Shown: positions 26,527-36,186 of the stretch, piece after piece
How the letters are laid out: the number at the start of each line of letters is the position of its first letter
Numbering within the stretch: position 1 is the stretch's first letter
Origin: Larkinella knui
GTDB taxonomy: Bacteria > Bacteroidota > Bacteroidia > Cytophagales > Spirosomataceae
Assembly: GCF_003858645.1 (NCBI RefSeq)
Contig: NZ_RQJP01000004.1
Location: 124,001 to 188,000 of the forward strand
DNA: 64,000 nt
Direction: 5' to 3'
Notes under the pieces: model-generated
Told to the model about the DNA's origin: nothing
The model's input: the letters and a program-made list of their open reading frames with translations, nothing else
Databases searched by the model: none
Program-made: the position numbers and the translations under genes

Positions 26527-27379
26527 GATTGGACAGTAGATTTTGTAGTTTTCGATTATCACCCCAGAAAGCCAGCGGTTCATAATCAGGATACGGATAA
26601 TGGCCCAGATTGAGCGTCATGGCATAGTTATTTTCCTGCATAAACCGTTCCACCAGCGTGCGTACGGCAATGGGCTGGCCGCTGCAACAATTGATACTGC
26701 CGGTCACGTTTTGCTGTAAAGCGGTTTTTGCCAGGTAGGCCGCTACGGTAGTCATCGGTAAATAATCCCGTAGCTGCTCTCCTTTCGACATGTTAAATAC
26801 CGGCTCGTGCCGGCGGGCGGCTGCTTCAACCTGCGCCAGCAGCGACTTCGGATTCTGCCCTTTTCCATACATGTAAAATAACCGCAGCCATTTGAACGAT
26901 ACCGCATGGTTTTTCAGAAACAGGTCGAGGGCTTTTCGCAGGTTATCCTTTGCCAAACCGTAGGCTGTCGTGGGCTGGGTTGGCAGATCCTCCGAAAGAC
27001 AACCGCTTTGTAACCCGTATTCCAGGCAGGTTCCAGTTACGGTCAGGTCGGTGAGGCCGTTGCTGATCAGATTGGTTAAAAACCGGTAATGCTGTAGCCA
27101 GTAGGTTTCGACGTGCGCCAGTGATTGGTAGTCCGGCAAACCTTGCCAGGCCAGGTGTATGACGGCGTCGGGATGGCCGAAATAGGCAAAAAGGTCCGTG
27201 TCGCCCCAGTCGGTGCTGAGGTCGAACGGGGTAAACGGAACCCTCGAAAGCCAGGCGGTTTTTCCGGTTGGCGGCTCGGTTCGGGCCGTCGCAAGCACCC
27301 GAACGCCATCGGTCGCCAGCAATTGCCCGACGACGTGTTGACCAATAAAACCGGTGGCACCGGTGACCAGAATCGTCAT
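26519..27379 (-). CDS. NAD(P)-dependent sugar epimerase/reductase (extended SDR)
   Basis: A 286-residue extended short-chain dehydrogenase acting on a nucleotide sugar. Seen: the NAD-binding ILVTGATGFIGQHVV at the N-terminus and the catalytic Tyr-x-x-x-Lys in TAYGLAKDNLRKA. In this operon it would reduce the 4-keto group of the CDP-hexose after methylation (inference). Its start overlaps the methyltransferase stop by four bases (ATGA), and its stop overlaps the next gene. Confidence 0.88.
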   Translation of the reverse strand: MTILVTGATGFIGQHVVGQLLATDGVRVLATARTEPPTGKTAWLSRVPFTPFDLSTDWGDTDLFAYFGHPDAVIHLAWQGLPDYQSLAHVETYWLQHYRFLTNLISNGLTDLTVTGTCLEYGLQSGCLSEDLPTQPTTAYGLAKDNLRKALDLFLKNHAVSFKWLRLFYMYGKGQNPKSLLAQVEAAARRHEPVFNMSKGEQLRDYLPMTTVAAYLAKTALQQNVTGSINCCSGQPIAVRTLVERFMQENNYAMTLNLGHYPYPDYEPLAFWGDNRKLQNLLSNHD

Positions 27380-28602
27380 AGCGTTGTCAGGCTTGGAATT
27401 GGTACAACAAACTGCCCACCCCATTCCCGGATGTATGCCAGTTGCTGCATGATCTCGTCGCGCAGGTTCCAGGGTAAAATCAGGACAAAATCCGGTTTTC
27501 GCGCCCGCAGAGCGGTTTCCTGCACCACCGGGATGTGGCTGGCGGGCAGAAATTTATGTTGTTTGGCCGGGTTGGCATCGACCACAAATTCGATCAGATC
27601 GTTTTTGATCCCGCAATAATTCAGCAACGTATTGCCTTTGGCAGCCGCTCCGTAGGCCACAACGGTTTTGCCCGCCCGTTTCTGTTTAATCAGAAAATCA
27701 GTCAGTTCCAGCTTAACCCGCAGCGCCTTTTGCTGAAAACCTTCGTAATAACGCAGGTCCACCAGGCCGGTATCGGTCTCTTTCCGAAGCAGGACCGCTA
27801 CACTGGGCGAAACCGGTTGGCTCTCGTCCTCCCGGTGCCGGGCATAAATCCGCAATGAGCCGCCGTGCGTCCGCAATTCCTCCACATCGAACAGCACCAG
27901 CCCCTGCGATTCGAAAATCTGCCTGACCGTCTGGAACGACAGGTACGAAAAGTGTTCGTGATATATCGTGTCAAACTGGTTGTTTTCAACCAGTTGCAGC
28001 AAATGCGGAAATTCCATCGTAATCACGCCCGTCGGCTTCAGAATAATTTTCATACCGGCCACAAAATCCACAATAGCGGGAACATGCGCCAGCACGTTGT
28101 TGCCGAGTAATAAATCAGCCTTTGTTCCTTGTGCAATCAACTCGCGTGCCAGTTTGACCCCAAAAAAGCGGGTCAGGGTTGGTATATTTTTTTCGATGGC
28201 AACGGCCGCCGTATTCGTCGTGGGTTCGATACCTAAAACCGGTATGTTTTTTTCGACAAAATACTGGAGCAAATACCCGTCATTCGACGCAATTTCGATC
28301 ACCTGAGAATCGCTGCCGAGCCCAAACCGTTCGGTCATCCGGCTGACATACTGCCGGGCGTGAGCGAGCCAACTGGTTGAAAATGAAGAGAAATAGGCGT
28401 AGTCTCCATCAAAAATGGCGTCAGATTTTTTGTATTCGTCAACCTGAACCAGAAAGCAGGCATGGCACGTAAAAACCTTGAGCGGATAAAAGGTTTCGGG
28501 CTCATTGAGCTGTTCGGCAGTGAGAAATGAATTGGATGCCGGTGAATTCACCAGATCGATAAAGACGTGTTGCAGCGGAGTTTTACAGAAGCGGCACTCC
28601 AT
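27376..28602 (-). CDS. Nucleotide-sugar C-methyltransferase (TylCIII-type)
   Basis: A 408-residue SAM-dependent C-methyltransferase. Seen: an N-terminal zinc-binding region with four Cys in two pairs (CRFC at residues 4-7 and CHAC near 45), the SAM-binding IEIASNDGYLL, the MEFPHL segment, YHEHFSYLS with the catalytic His, and a C-terminal domain (VVAYGAAAKGNTLLNYCGI) found in sugar C-methyltransferases that act at C-3 of 4-keto-6-deoxyhexoses. It sits 3 bases after the epimerase-like gene and overlaps the reductase by ATGA. Together with the CDP-glucose enzymes it points to a branched 6-deoxyhexose. Confidence 0.92.
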   Translation of the reverse strand: MECRFCKTPLQHVFIDLVNSPASNSFLTAEQLNEPETFYPLKVFTCHACFLVQVDEYKKSDAIFDGDYAYFSSFSTSWLAHARQYVSRMTERFGLGSDSQVIEIASNDGYLLQYFVEKNIPVLGIEPTTNTAAVAIEKNIPTLTRFFGVKLARELIAQGTKADLLLGNNVLAHVPAIVDFVAGMKIILKPTGVITMEFPHLLQLVENNQFDTIYHEHFSYLSFQTVRQIFESQGLVLFDVEELRTHGGSLRIYARHREDESQPVSPSVAVLLRKETDTGLVDLRYYEGFQQKALRVKLELTDFLIKQKRAGKTVVAYGAAAKGNTLLNYCGIKNDLIEFVVDANPAKQHKFLPASHIPVVQETALRARKPDFVLILPWNLRDEIMQQLAYIREWGGQFVVPIPSLTTL

Positions 28603-28605
28603 GAA

Positions 28606-29157
28606 TTAGAAAGTTAAACCGTGAAAAGAAGGGTCCAAAAGCGGATGGGCGGCATCCCGCGCCGACAGGTCGGCGGCTGGCAGCGGCCATTCGATGCTGA
28701 TCCGCGGATCGTCGTACCGAACCGCGCCTTCGCTGCCGGGCGTATAATAGTCGCTGTGGCAATAAATCAGCTCGCAGTTCTCCGTCAGCGTTTGAAAACC
28801 GTGCGCAAATCCCTTCGGAATATACAGCATCTGCTGATTTTCTGCCGACAGCTCCGTGCCAAACCAGTGTCCGAACGTCGGCGATCCGGCCCGCAAATCA
28901 ATAATGACGTCAAATACCCGGCCAGCCACGCAGCGCACGAGCTTGATTTCGGCGTGGGGCGGTTTCTGGTAATGCATCCCGCGAATGGCTCCGGTTTGCT
29001 GCGTCATCGAGTGATTCATCTGCACCCAGTCGGCCACCAGCCCAACGGCTTCGAAATCCCGGCGGCAGTAGGTGCGGGCAAACCAGCCCCGGTTGTCCCG
29101 GAACAGTTTTGGGGCAATGACAAAGGCGCCGGCTAAAGCGGTTTCGGTAAAAGTCAT
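28606..29157 (-). CDS. dTDP-4-dehydrorhamnose 3,5-epimerase-like protein
   Basis: A 183-residue RmlC-type cupin isomerase. Seen: NRGWFARTYCRRDFEAVG, the catalytic His in IRGMHYQKPPHAEIKLVRC, DVIIDLRAGSPTFG and the YIPKGFAHGFQTL lid segment. RmlC epimerises keto sugars at C-3 and/or C-5; here the substrate is probably the CDP-4-keto-6-deoxyhexose. The ATG at 29157 overlaps the dehydratase stop by four bases (ATGA); an in-frame longer start inside the upstream gene is unlikely. Confidence 0.9.
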   Translation of the reverse strand: MTFTETALAGAFVIAPKLFRDNRGWFARTYCRRDFEAVGLVADWVQMNHSMTQQTGAIRGMHYQKPPHAEIKLVRCVAGRVFDVIIDLRAGSPTFGHWFGTELSAENQQMLYIPKGFAHGFQTLTENCELIYCHSDYYTPGSEGAVRYDDPRISIEWPLPAADLSARDAAHPLLDPSFHGLTF

Positions 29158-30251
29158 ACGGCCCAGCTTAATTTGGCGTCCTTCGCCTGTTGCACATACG
29201 CTTCCAGTTCCGCGTTTGTATCGACCCGGTTTTCCTGATGATACGTCCTGTACCACTTAATGGTATACCGTAAAGCCGTCGGCGTGTCCCAAACCGGCTG
29301 CCAGGTCAACTGCTGGTGTGCTTTGGTGCAATCCAGGCTCAGAAAATGTGCTTCGTGCGGATTGGTTTCGGTCGGTATTTCCTGACAAGAAATTGCATCC
29401 CATTGTTGCCGCGCCTGGCGCACAATCTCCCGAACGGATAAAACGTCCGACAGCAACGGACCGAAATTCCAGCCACCTGCCACCGCCGGATTGCCTTCGA
29501 GCAGGTGCTGACCGAGGAGCAAATACCCGGAAAGCGGTTCCAGAACGTGCTGCCAGGGCCGGACGGCTTCCGGATTGCGAATCACAACCGGCTGGCCGCT
29601 TTGGGTCGTTTTTATCAAATCCGGAATCAGGCGGTCGTCGGCCCAGTCGCCCCCGCCGATAACGTTACCGGCCCGCGCACTGGCCACCAGAACCCGGTGC
29701 GTTTGGCCGTATTGACCGACATTGAAAAACGAATTCCGGTAACTGGCGGTCACTAATTCGGCACCACCTTTCGACATGCTGTACGGATCGTAGCCGCCCA
29801 TCGGATCGGTTTCGACGAGCGGTTTGCCATCTTCCGGATTATCGTAGCATTTATCGCTGGTCACCACAACGACAGCCCGCACCGAAGCCGACTGCCGGGC
29901 GCATTCCAGCACATGGGCCGTGCCGATGATGTTTGTTTCGATGGTTTCGAGCGGATGCTGATACGAATACCGCACCAGCGACTGGGCTGCCAGGTGAAAA
30001 ACGATGTCCGGTTTATAAAGGTCGAACGTGTGTTGCAGGGTATTCAGATCCCGGATGTCACCGGTTTGGGACGAAATCGGTACATCGAGTAAGCCCCAGT
30101 GATTGGGCACGGTTGGCGCGGGCAAGGCATACCCAACCACATGGGCTCCCAGTTGATGAAGCCAATAGGCCAGCCAGGAGCCTTTGAAACCGGTATTGCC
30201 GGTAATCAAGACGATTTTATTCCGATAAATGCCCGAAAAAAGTGTTGTCAT
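29154..30251 (-). CDS. rfbG: CDP-glucose 4,6-dehydratase
   Basis: A 365-residue extended SDR converting CDP-glucose to CDP-4-dehydro-6-deoxyglucose with bound NAD. Seen: ITGNTGFKGSWLAYWLHQLG, VFHLAAQSLVRYSY, VVVVTSDKCYDN, the catalytic Tyr-x-x-x-Lys in YDPYSMSKGGAE and a WQHVLEPLSGYLLLG segment typical of RfbG. It follows the cytidylyltransferase gene by 13 bases, the standard first two steps of the CDP-deoxysugar route. Confidence 0.95.
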   Translation of the reverse strand: MTTLFSGIYRNKIVLITGNTGFKGSWLAYWLHQLGAHVVGYALPAPTVPNHWGLLDVPISSQTGDIRDLNTLQHTFDLYKPDIVFHLAAQSLVRYSYQHPLETIETNIIGTAHVLECARQSASVRAVVVVTSDKCYDNPEDGKPLVETDPMGGYDPYSMSKGGAELVTASYRNSFFNVGQYGQTHRVLVASARAGNVIGGGDWADDRLIPDLIKTTQSGQPVVIRNPEAVRPWQHVLEPLSGYLLLGQHLLEGNPAVAGGWNFGPLLSDVLSVREIVRQARQQWDAISCQEIPTETNPHEAHFLSLDCTKAHQQLTWQPVWDTPTALRYTIKWYRTYHQENRVDTNAELEAYVQQAKDAKLSWAV

Positions 30252-30264
30252 CGTTCTGCTAAAA

Positions 30265-31035
30265 TTACCAGCTTTTCCACTCCGCCTGCCCGGTATTCCA
30301 GGCGGTTTCCAGTTCCAGTTTGTCGCGGAGGGTGTCCATGGGTTTCCAGAAACTAGCGTGTTTAAAAGCCATCATCTGCCCTTCGGCCGCCAGGGTTTCC
30401 ATCGGCTTGCGTTCCCAGACGGTGCCATCGTCCTCAATATAGCCGAAAACCGCCGGTTCACAGACGAAAAAACCGCCATTGATCCAGGCACCGTCGCCTT
30501 TGGGTTTTTCCAGAAACGACTGGACGGTATGATCTTCGCCCACATCCAGCGCCCCAAACCGGGCGGATGGCTGCACCGCCGTCAGGGTGCATAATTTGCC
30601 GTGTTTCCGGTGAAAAGCAACCAGCTCCGTGATATTCACATCGCCAACGCCATCGCCATACGTCAGCATAAAAGGCTCATTTCCAACGTGTCGCTGGATG
30701 CGTTTGATGCGTCCGCCGGTCATGCTGTCTTTGCCCGTATCCACCAGGGTTATCTTCCAGGGTTCGGCGGCCGAGTCGTGCATGATTAACTGATTGGTAG
30801 CCAGATCAATCGTGATATCGGACTGGTGAAGGAAATAATTGGCGAAGTATTCTTTGATCAGGTAGCCTTTATACCCCAGGCAGATAATGAAGTCATTGTA
30901 GCCGTGGGAAGAATAAATCTTCATGATGTGCCAAAGAATGGGCATTCCTCCGATTTCCACCATCGGTTTTGGTTTCACCGTGGTTTCTTCGCTCAGTCGT
31001 GTTCCTAAACCTCCGGCTAAAATGACAACTTTCAT
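30265..31035 (-). CDS. rfbF: Glucose-1-phosphate cytidylyltransferase
   Basis: A 256-residue nucleotidyltransferase making CDP-glucose from CTP and glucose-1-phosphate. Seen: the N-terminal VVILAGGLGTRLSEE signature, KPKPMVEIGGMPILWHIM, and MLTYGDGVGDV metal/product motif, plus GFFVCEPAVFGYI. The ATG at 31035 matches the RfbF start; the seven upstream in-frame residues are not conserved. First gene of the eight-gene minus-strand operon; its promoter must lie in the 267-base gap to the divergent glycine dehydrogenase gene. Confidence 0.95.
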   Translation of the reverse strand: MKVVILAGGLGTRLSEETTVKPKPMVEIGGMPILWHIMKIYSSHGYNDFIICLGYKGYLIKEYFANYFLHQSDITIDLATNQLIMHDSAAEPWKITLVDTGKDSMTGGRIKRIQRHVGNEPFMLTYGDGVGDVNITELVAFHRKHGKLCTLTAVQPSARFGALDVGEDHTVQSFLEKPKGDGAWINGGFFVCEPAVFGYIEDDGTVWERKPMETLAAEGQMMAFKHASFWKPMDTLRDKLELETAWNTGQAEWKSW

Positions 31036-31302
31036 TCCGATCTGTTTTGTTGACAAACAACTATTGAGTTTGATTAAAAAATTGCTGTTAATATAGGATT
31101 GCTTTGGCTGTTGAGCGTTATTTTTTGTGCCGGAGAATTAAAATTTTACACATTTACCGGATAAAATCAAATCGTAGCCCGATTCGTCGGCGGGAACCAA
31201 TCGGGTTCATTTATTCTTTGTATTTTTGTAATTACATCATTGATAACGATGGCCGAAACGTAACCCGGTTATCTCATTGCTTTCAATCACACTTCACTGA
31301 TA

Positions 31303-34185
31303 ATGAAGCTTAACCTGCACTATCAGGAACGTTTTGAAGACCGTCATAACGGCTCGGATGTTTCTCAAACAAACGCTATTTTAAAAACCATCGGCGTCGA
31401 TTCGGTGGACGAACTCATCGACCAGACCGTTCCGGCGCTTATTCGGCTTGAAAAACCGCTCGATCTGCCCGAAGCCAAATCGGAACACCAGTTTCTGGCC
31501 GATTTTAAAAAGCTGGCTCAACTGAACAAAATCAATAAATCGTACATCGGTACGGGTTATTACGATACCATTACGCCGAACGTTATTCTGCGCAATATAC
31601 TCGAAAATCCGGCCTGGTATACGGCCTACACACCGTATCAGGCCGAGATCGCTCAGGGCCGTCTGGAAGCACTGCTGAATTTTCAGACCGTCGTCATCGA
31701 TTTGACGGGCATGGAAATCGCCAATGCGTCGCTGCTCGATGAGGCCACGGCTGCGGCCGAAGCCATGCACGTGCTGTATGCCCAACGTCCGGCGGCTAAA
31801 AAGAACGCAGCGACCTTCTTCGTGTCGGAAAGCTGCCACCCGCAGACGATTGATGTCATCAAAACCCGTGCCACGCCCTTGAATATCAACGTTCAGGTGG
31901 GCGATCACCAAAAGGTAAATATCACGTCCGACGATTTGTTCGGTATGCTGCTGCAATATCCGGCGTCCGACGGCGAAGTGTTTGATTACACCGATTTGAT
32001 TACGGCGGCTCACGAGCAGAATGTTTTTGTAGCCGTAGCCGCTGATTTGCTGAGTCTTACGCTGCTGACTCCTCCCGGTGAAATGGGGGCCGACGTCGTT
32101 GTCGGTTCGTCACAGCGGTTTGGCGTTCCCATGGGCTACGGTGGTCCGCATGCGGCTTTTTTCGCTACCAAAGAAGCATTCAAACGGCAGATTCCGGGTC
32201 GGATTATTGGGGTTTCCATCGATGCGGAGGGAAATCAGGCCCTCCGGATGGCGTTGCAAACCCGCGAACAGCACATTCGCCGGGAAAAAGCGACGTCCAA
32301 TATTTGTACGGCCCAGGTTTTGCTGGCGGTCATGGCGGGTAGCTATGCCGTGTATCACGGTCCGCAACGGCTCCGGGCCATTGCCGAGCGGGTGCACGGT
32401 CTGACCAAATTATTCGCCACGCTGTTGCGCTGGAATGGCTACAAAATCCATACGCATCATTATTTCGATACCGTAATGGTCGAGGTCGATGACGTGGAAT
32501 CGCTGCGGAAGTCGGCGCGGACGGCGGGAATCAACCTGCGGTATATCGACGATGAAAAGGTCTGTGTTTCGTTCGATGAAGTCAAAACCGTTGACGATGT
32601 CGTTCAACTGCTGGACGTTTTCGGGGTTACCGGCGATCTGGATGCGGCTATCGATACGCTGGCGATCAACTGGCCGGAGTCCCTGATTCGGAAATCGGCC
32701 TACCTGACACACCCGGTTTTTAATACGCACCATACCGAGCATCAGATGTTGCGGTATTTGAAGTCACTGGAAGAAAAAGACCTCTCGCTGGTGCATTCGA
32801 TGATTTCGCTCGGCAGCTGCACGATGAAACTGAATGCGACCGCCGAAATGATTCCGGTTACCTGGCCGGAATTTGGGGGTGTACACCCGTTTGCGCCGAA
32901 AGATCAGGTGCTGGGCTATCATAAACTGGTGGAAGATTTGAGCCACTGGCTGAGTGAAATTACCGGTTTTGCGGGGATCTCGCTGCAACCGAACTCCGGA
33001 GCCCAGGGCGAATACGCCGGTTTGATGGTCATTCGGGCCTACCACGAAAGCCGCAACGACGGCCACCGGAATGTATCGCTGATTCCGTCGTCGGCGCACG
33101 GCACGAACCCCGCCAGCGCCGTAATGGCCGGTATGAAAGTCGTGATTGTGAAGTGCGACGAGCGCGGCAACATCGACGTGGCCGACCTGAAAGCGAAAGC
33201 CGAGCAATACAGCAGCGACCTGTCCTGTCTGATGGTCACGTATCCATCGACGCACGGCGTTTTTGAAGAAACCATCAAGGAAATTTGTGATATTATTCAC
33301 GAGCACGGCGGTCAGGTGTATATGGACGGCGCCAACATGAACGCGCAGGTGGGCCTGACCAGTCCGGCAACCATCGGGGCTGACGTTTGTCACCTCAACC
33401 TGCACAAAACGTTCTGTATTCCGCACGGCGGTGGTGGACCGGGCATGGGCCCCATTGGTGTCGTGCCGCATTTGGTCCCGTTCCTGCCGGGTCATGCCGT
33501 GGTGGAGACGGGTGGCAAACAAGCCATTCACGCGGTTTCGGCGGCTCCGTACGGATCGGCCAGCATCCTGACGATTTCGTATGCGTACATTGCCATGATG
33601 GGAGGAGAGGGACTGACGAATGCGACCAAAACCGCTATTCTGAATGCCAACTACCTGAAAGCGAAGCTGGAAGAACACTACCCGATTCTCTATACCGGCA
33701 AAAATGGCCGTTGCGCGCACGAAATGATCGTCGATTGCCGGCCGTTTAAAGCCGCCGGCGTCGAGGTGGAAGACATTGCGAAACGGCTGATGGACTACGG
33801 TTTCCACGCGCCGACGGTTTCGTTTCCGGTGCCGGGAACGATGATGATCGAGCCGACGGAATCGGAATCGAAAGACGAACTCGACCGGTTTTGCGAAGCC
33901 CTGATCAGCATCCGGGCCGAAATTCGGGAGGTCGAAGAAGGCAAAGCCGACAAAGTCAATAACGTTCTCAAAAATGCGCCCCACACCGTCAGTGTGTTCA
34001 TCGCCGACCAGTGGGATCGCCCCTACAGCCGCGAGAAAGCCGCTTTCCCGTTGCCGTATGTGAAAGCCCGCAAATTCTGGCCAAGTGTCAGCCGGATCGA
34101 CAACGCCTACGGCGACCGGAATCTGGTTTGCGCGTGTTTGCCGGTGGAGGAATATGCGCAGGAGGCTGTGGAAACGGCTTCGTGA
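31303..34185 (+). CDS. gcvP: Glycine dehydrogenase (aminomethyl-transferring), P protein
   Basis: A 960-residue PLP enzyme, the glycine-decarboxylating part of the glycine cleavage system. Seen: two homologous halves as in the single-chain P protein, the glycine-rich [19 protein letters not shown] loop in the first half and the PLP-binding Lys702 in [18 protein letters not shown] in the second, plus [13 protein letters not shown]. Length fits the one-polypeptide form (about 950-960). gcvT and gcvH are not beside it, as is common in Bacteroidota. A TAnnTTTG box (31221-31228) lies upstream without a clear -33 partner. It ends at a strong terminator. Confidence 0.97.
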   Translation: MKLNLHYQERFEDRHNGSDVSQTNAILKTIGVDSVDELIDQTVPALIRLEKPLDLPEAKSEHQFLADFKKLAQLNKINKSYIGTGYYDTITPNVILRNILENPAWYTAYTPYQAEIAQGRLEALLNFQTVVIDLTGMEIANASLLDEATAAAEAMHVLYAQRPAAKKNAATFFVSESCHPQTIDVIKTRATPLNINVQVGDHQKVNITSDDLFGMLLQYPASDGEVFDYTDLITAAHEQNVFVAVAADLLSLTLLTPPGEMGADVVVGSSQRFGVPMGYGGPHAAFFATKEAFKRQIPGRIIGVSIDAEGNQALRMALQTREQHIRREKATSNICTAQVLLAVMAGSYAVYHGPQRLRAIAERVHGLTKLFATLLRWNGYKIHTHHYFDTVMVEVDDVESLRKSARTAGINLRYIDDEKVCVSFDEVKTVDDVVQLLDVFGVTGDLDAAIDTLAINWPESLIRKSAYLTHPVFNTHHTEHQMLRYLKSLEEKDLSLVHSMISLGSCTMKLNATAEMIPVTWPEFGGVHPFAPKDQVLGYHKLVEDLSHWLSEITGFAGISLQPNSGAQGEYAGLMVIRAYHESRNDGHRNVSLIPSSAHGTNPASAVMAGMKVVIVKCDERGNIDVADLKAKAEQYSSDLSCLMVTYPSTHGVFEETIKEICDIIHEHGGQVYMDGANMNAQVGLTSPATIGADVCHLNLHKTFCIPHGGGGPGMGPIGVVPHLVPFLPGHAVVETGGKQAIHAVSAAPYGSASILTISYAYIAMMGGEGLTNATKTAILNANYLKAKLEEHYPILYTGKNGRCAHEMIVDCRPFKAAGVEVEDIAKRLMDYGFHAPTVSFPVPGTMMIEPTESESKDELDRFCEALISIRAEIREVEEGKADKVNNVLKNAPHTVSVFIADQWDRPYSREKAAFPLPYVKARKFWPSVSRIDNAYGDRNLVCACLPVEEYAQEAVETAS

Positions 34186-34207
34186 TTCTTCGAAAAGTTT
34201 AAGCCAT

Positions 34208-34244
34208 AAAAAATACCGCGCCCCGAACAGGCGCGGTATTTTTT
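34208..34244. terminator. Bidirectional rho-independent terminator
   Basis: A perfect 15-base stem, AAAAAATACCGCGCC / GGCGCGGTATTTTTT, with a seven-base loop and A/T runs on both sides. It lies between gcvP and the convergent SRPBCC gene and can serve both. Confidence 0.9.
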
Positions 34245-34263
34245 ATGCCGTTGGCTTCAATCG

Positions 34264-34707
34264 TCAATGCCTGGTTTCGGCCAGTTCTTTCACTTTTTCC
34301 AGCGCCTTCGGCCAGGTTTTCAGGAAATAATCTTTGTATTCGTCCGCGATATCCATATCGATGGTCAACTCGGTTTTACCGTCTGCGGTTTTAAGCGTGT
34401 AATTTTCTAAAGAACCAACCCAATCCTTGCCAGCACCACTGTCCAGATCCTCCACGCCGTTTTTAACTTCACCCAGGTGTTTAAACGACATATACTCATT
34501 GGGCGTATTGGCCTCGATCACCGAAACCATTCCGTCGTTTTTGCCATCGAGAAACAGCACTTTGCTGCCTTTTTTCCAGTCGGTTTCGGCCCGTGACCCT
34601 TCGCTGAAAACCGATGTCCATTGTGGATACGTTGCGTCATTCCAGAGCACATTCCATACGGTTTCGCGGGATGCGTCGATGGTGATTTTGAATGATTTGT
34701 TTTCCAT
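34264..34707 (-). CDS. SRPBCC-fold (AHSA1/START-like) protein
   Basis: A 147-residue single-domain protein of the polyketide-cyclase/AHSA1 type, with a hydrophobic ligand cavity. Seen: FKITIDASRETVWNVLWND, TSVFSEGSRAETDWKKGSKV, NEYMSFKHLGEVKNGVED, and a C-terminal helix (YKDYFLKTWPKALEKVKEL). Function is ligand binding; the ligand is unknown. It stands alone and shares the terminator with gcvP. Confidence 0.9.
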   Translation of the reverse strand: MENKSFKITIDASRETVWNVLWNDATYPQWTSVFSEGSRAETDWKKGSKVLFLDGKNDGMVSVIEANTPNEYMSFKHLGEVKNGVEDLDSGAGKDWVGSLENYTLKTADGKTELTIDMDIADEYKDYFLKTWPKALEKVKELAETRH

Positions 34708-34993
34708 GATTTGTTGTTTTTTAGAACAAAGATGGGGTTATTTTAAGGCAATAGTGAGGGGTAATAGCGACAATATACGGGGGCGATTCCGCCAATCCGC
34801 TAAGCAGAATTTGCAATCCTGACCGGTTCTGTAACGGGTTTATAATCCGAACCAATTTGAAAACCAGCGCTATTCCGGGCGGGCGTATTCATAAGAAATG
34901 TTAAATCCGGCGTGCCCTTACAACCTTTCAGCCCCAGGCTTTCTCTTTGGAAAAGATGCATTCTCTATTTACTAACGTCTCTTCTAAAACTCT

Positions 34994-35683
34994 ATGAAAG
35001 CTTTACCGATTGCACTTTTGCTGGTAGTTGCCAGTTCAACGCTCGTTTTTGGCCAGGGCCGGTTTTCTTTGTCGGCTACCATTTCCCCAACGCAGCGAAA
35101 GCTGGATGTAATCTCTAATTTTTACAGCAGTAATGACGATGTCAGCAGTGCCAAGGTAATCGCCAACGACAAAGGGGGAACGGTCGGGCTGACGGCTAAC
35201 TACCAGTTTCATCGCAACTGGTCGGTTTCGTCGGGCTTGTGGTACAACCGCTCGACCGGGCACCTCGATTTTCAGGCCTTTAGAAATGGCGTTGCTTATG
35301 AAGCAGAACCTACCCGCCGGGCGGAATACAATAATCTGCAACTACCGGTATTGATCAATTTTTCGCCGTCTAAACACCGCCTTTCACCTTACCTGTCAAC
35401 GGGTTTGGTCTTTAGCATGAACTATAGAAAAGCCATTGGGCCGTATCAGAATACGACTGACCTCACGGTAGCGCATTCCAGCAAAGTCAATACGAATGTT
35501 CTGGTTGGCCTTGGTGCCCAATACCGGATCAATTCGAGGTGGTCGATCATTGTTCAGCCGACGGTGCTGTATCAATTGCAAAAGCTCAAATCAAAGCCCA
35601 CGGGCTACCCAATGCAGCATGACTTCAGCCATTATCGGGATTGGCAGGTAGGCGTGCAGGCTCAGTTGAAGTACACTTTCTAG
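34994..35683 (+). CDS. Outer-membrane beta-barrel protein
   Basis: A 229-residue exported beta-barrel of the PorT/outer-membrane-protein beta-barrel type. Seen: signal peptide ending LVFGQG, alternating amphipathic strands (VGLTANYQFHRNWSVSSGLWYN, YNNLQLPVLINF, LSPYLSTGLVFSMNY, VLVGLGAQYRINSRWSIIVQP) and a terminal aromatic strand VQAQLKYTF, as expected for barrel insertion. Role unknown. A strong hairpin follows. Confidence 0.88.
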   Translation: MKALPIALLLVVASSTLVFGQGRFSLSATISPTQRKLDVISNFYSSNDDVSSAKVIANDKGGTVGLTANYQFHRNWSVSSGLWYNRSTGHLDFQAFRNGVAYEAEPTRRAEYNNLQLPVLINFSPSKHRLSPYLSTGLVFSMNYRKAIGPYQNTTDLTVAHSSKVNTNVLVGLGAQYRINSRWSIIVQPTVLYQLQKLKSKPTGYPMQHDFSHYRDWQVGVQAQLKYTF

Positions 35684-35703
35684 AATTGGGAACGTTGCGA
35701 TTC

Positions 35704-35743
35704 ATAAAAACCGCCCGGTCTTGCAGAACCGGGCGGTTTTTAT
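35704..35743. terminator. Bidirectional rho-independent terminator
   Basis: A perfect 16-base stem, ATAAAAACCGCCCGGT / ACCGGGCGGTTTTTAT, with an eight-base loop, between the beta-barrel gene and the convergent DUF5618 gene. Confidence 0.9.
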
Positions 35744-35761
35744 GTTGAAAAACAGGCTTTT

Positions 35762-36139
35762 TTAAGCTTCAACCGTCCGGCTCTCAACCCATTTTATAAT
35801 CGTTTCGGCTTCCGCTAAACCGGCAGCAGCAACACTTGCCAGTGGATTACCATCATACGACATGGATAAATGCAACGTATCATAAGCTCCAACAAAAGAA
35901 CGCAAAGGCCTCTTATCTAACCCGGAAAGTTGTTGGTTATACCAATCGACACCTTTTCGACCTTTCCCTTTCTTTCCCAATAAACCATCTAAAGCTACCA
36001 AGACACCCACGTAGGCGGTATGCCCAGCCATTTTAACATATTTCGTGTCCAGATAATAGCCCTCTTCTTTGTGGGCTTTCTCTCGCAAAATTTCTCGGGC
36101 GTTATCGAGGTATCGTTTGGCTTCCTGTACGGTATTCAT
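35762..36139 (-). CDS. DUF5618-family protein
   Basis: A 125-residue mostly helical protein (AKRYLDNAREILREKAHKEE, YVKMAGHTAYVGVLVALDGLL, YDTLHLSMSYDGN). It fits the DUF5618 family known from Bacteroidota; the helical pattern resembles HEPN-like bundles, but no RNase motif is clear. ATG 36139 is preferred; an in-frame ATG at 36178 adds 13 residues and would start 8 bases after the decarboxylase stop. Function unknown. Confidence 0.78.
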   Translation of the reverse strand: MNTVQEAKRYLDNAREILREKAHKEEGYYLDTKYVKMAGHTAYVGVLVALDGLLGKKGKGRKGVDWYNQQLSGLDKRPLRSFVGAYDTLHLSMSYDGNPLASVAAAGLAEAETIIKWVESRTVEA

Positions 36140-36186
36140 ATCCTGAATTCTGAATAGGTTTGACGCGTACAAGCGCATTTAGTCAC

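Noticed and set aside
31104-31302. A small plus-strand ORF upstream of gcvP
   Set aside because: It lies in an AT-rich divergent promoter region and has no plausible protein features.
32764-33984. A 406-codon antisense ORF over gcvP
   Set aside because: It opposes the well-conserved PLP region of glycine dehydrogenase and shows His/Arg-rich shadow composition.
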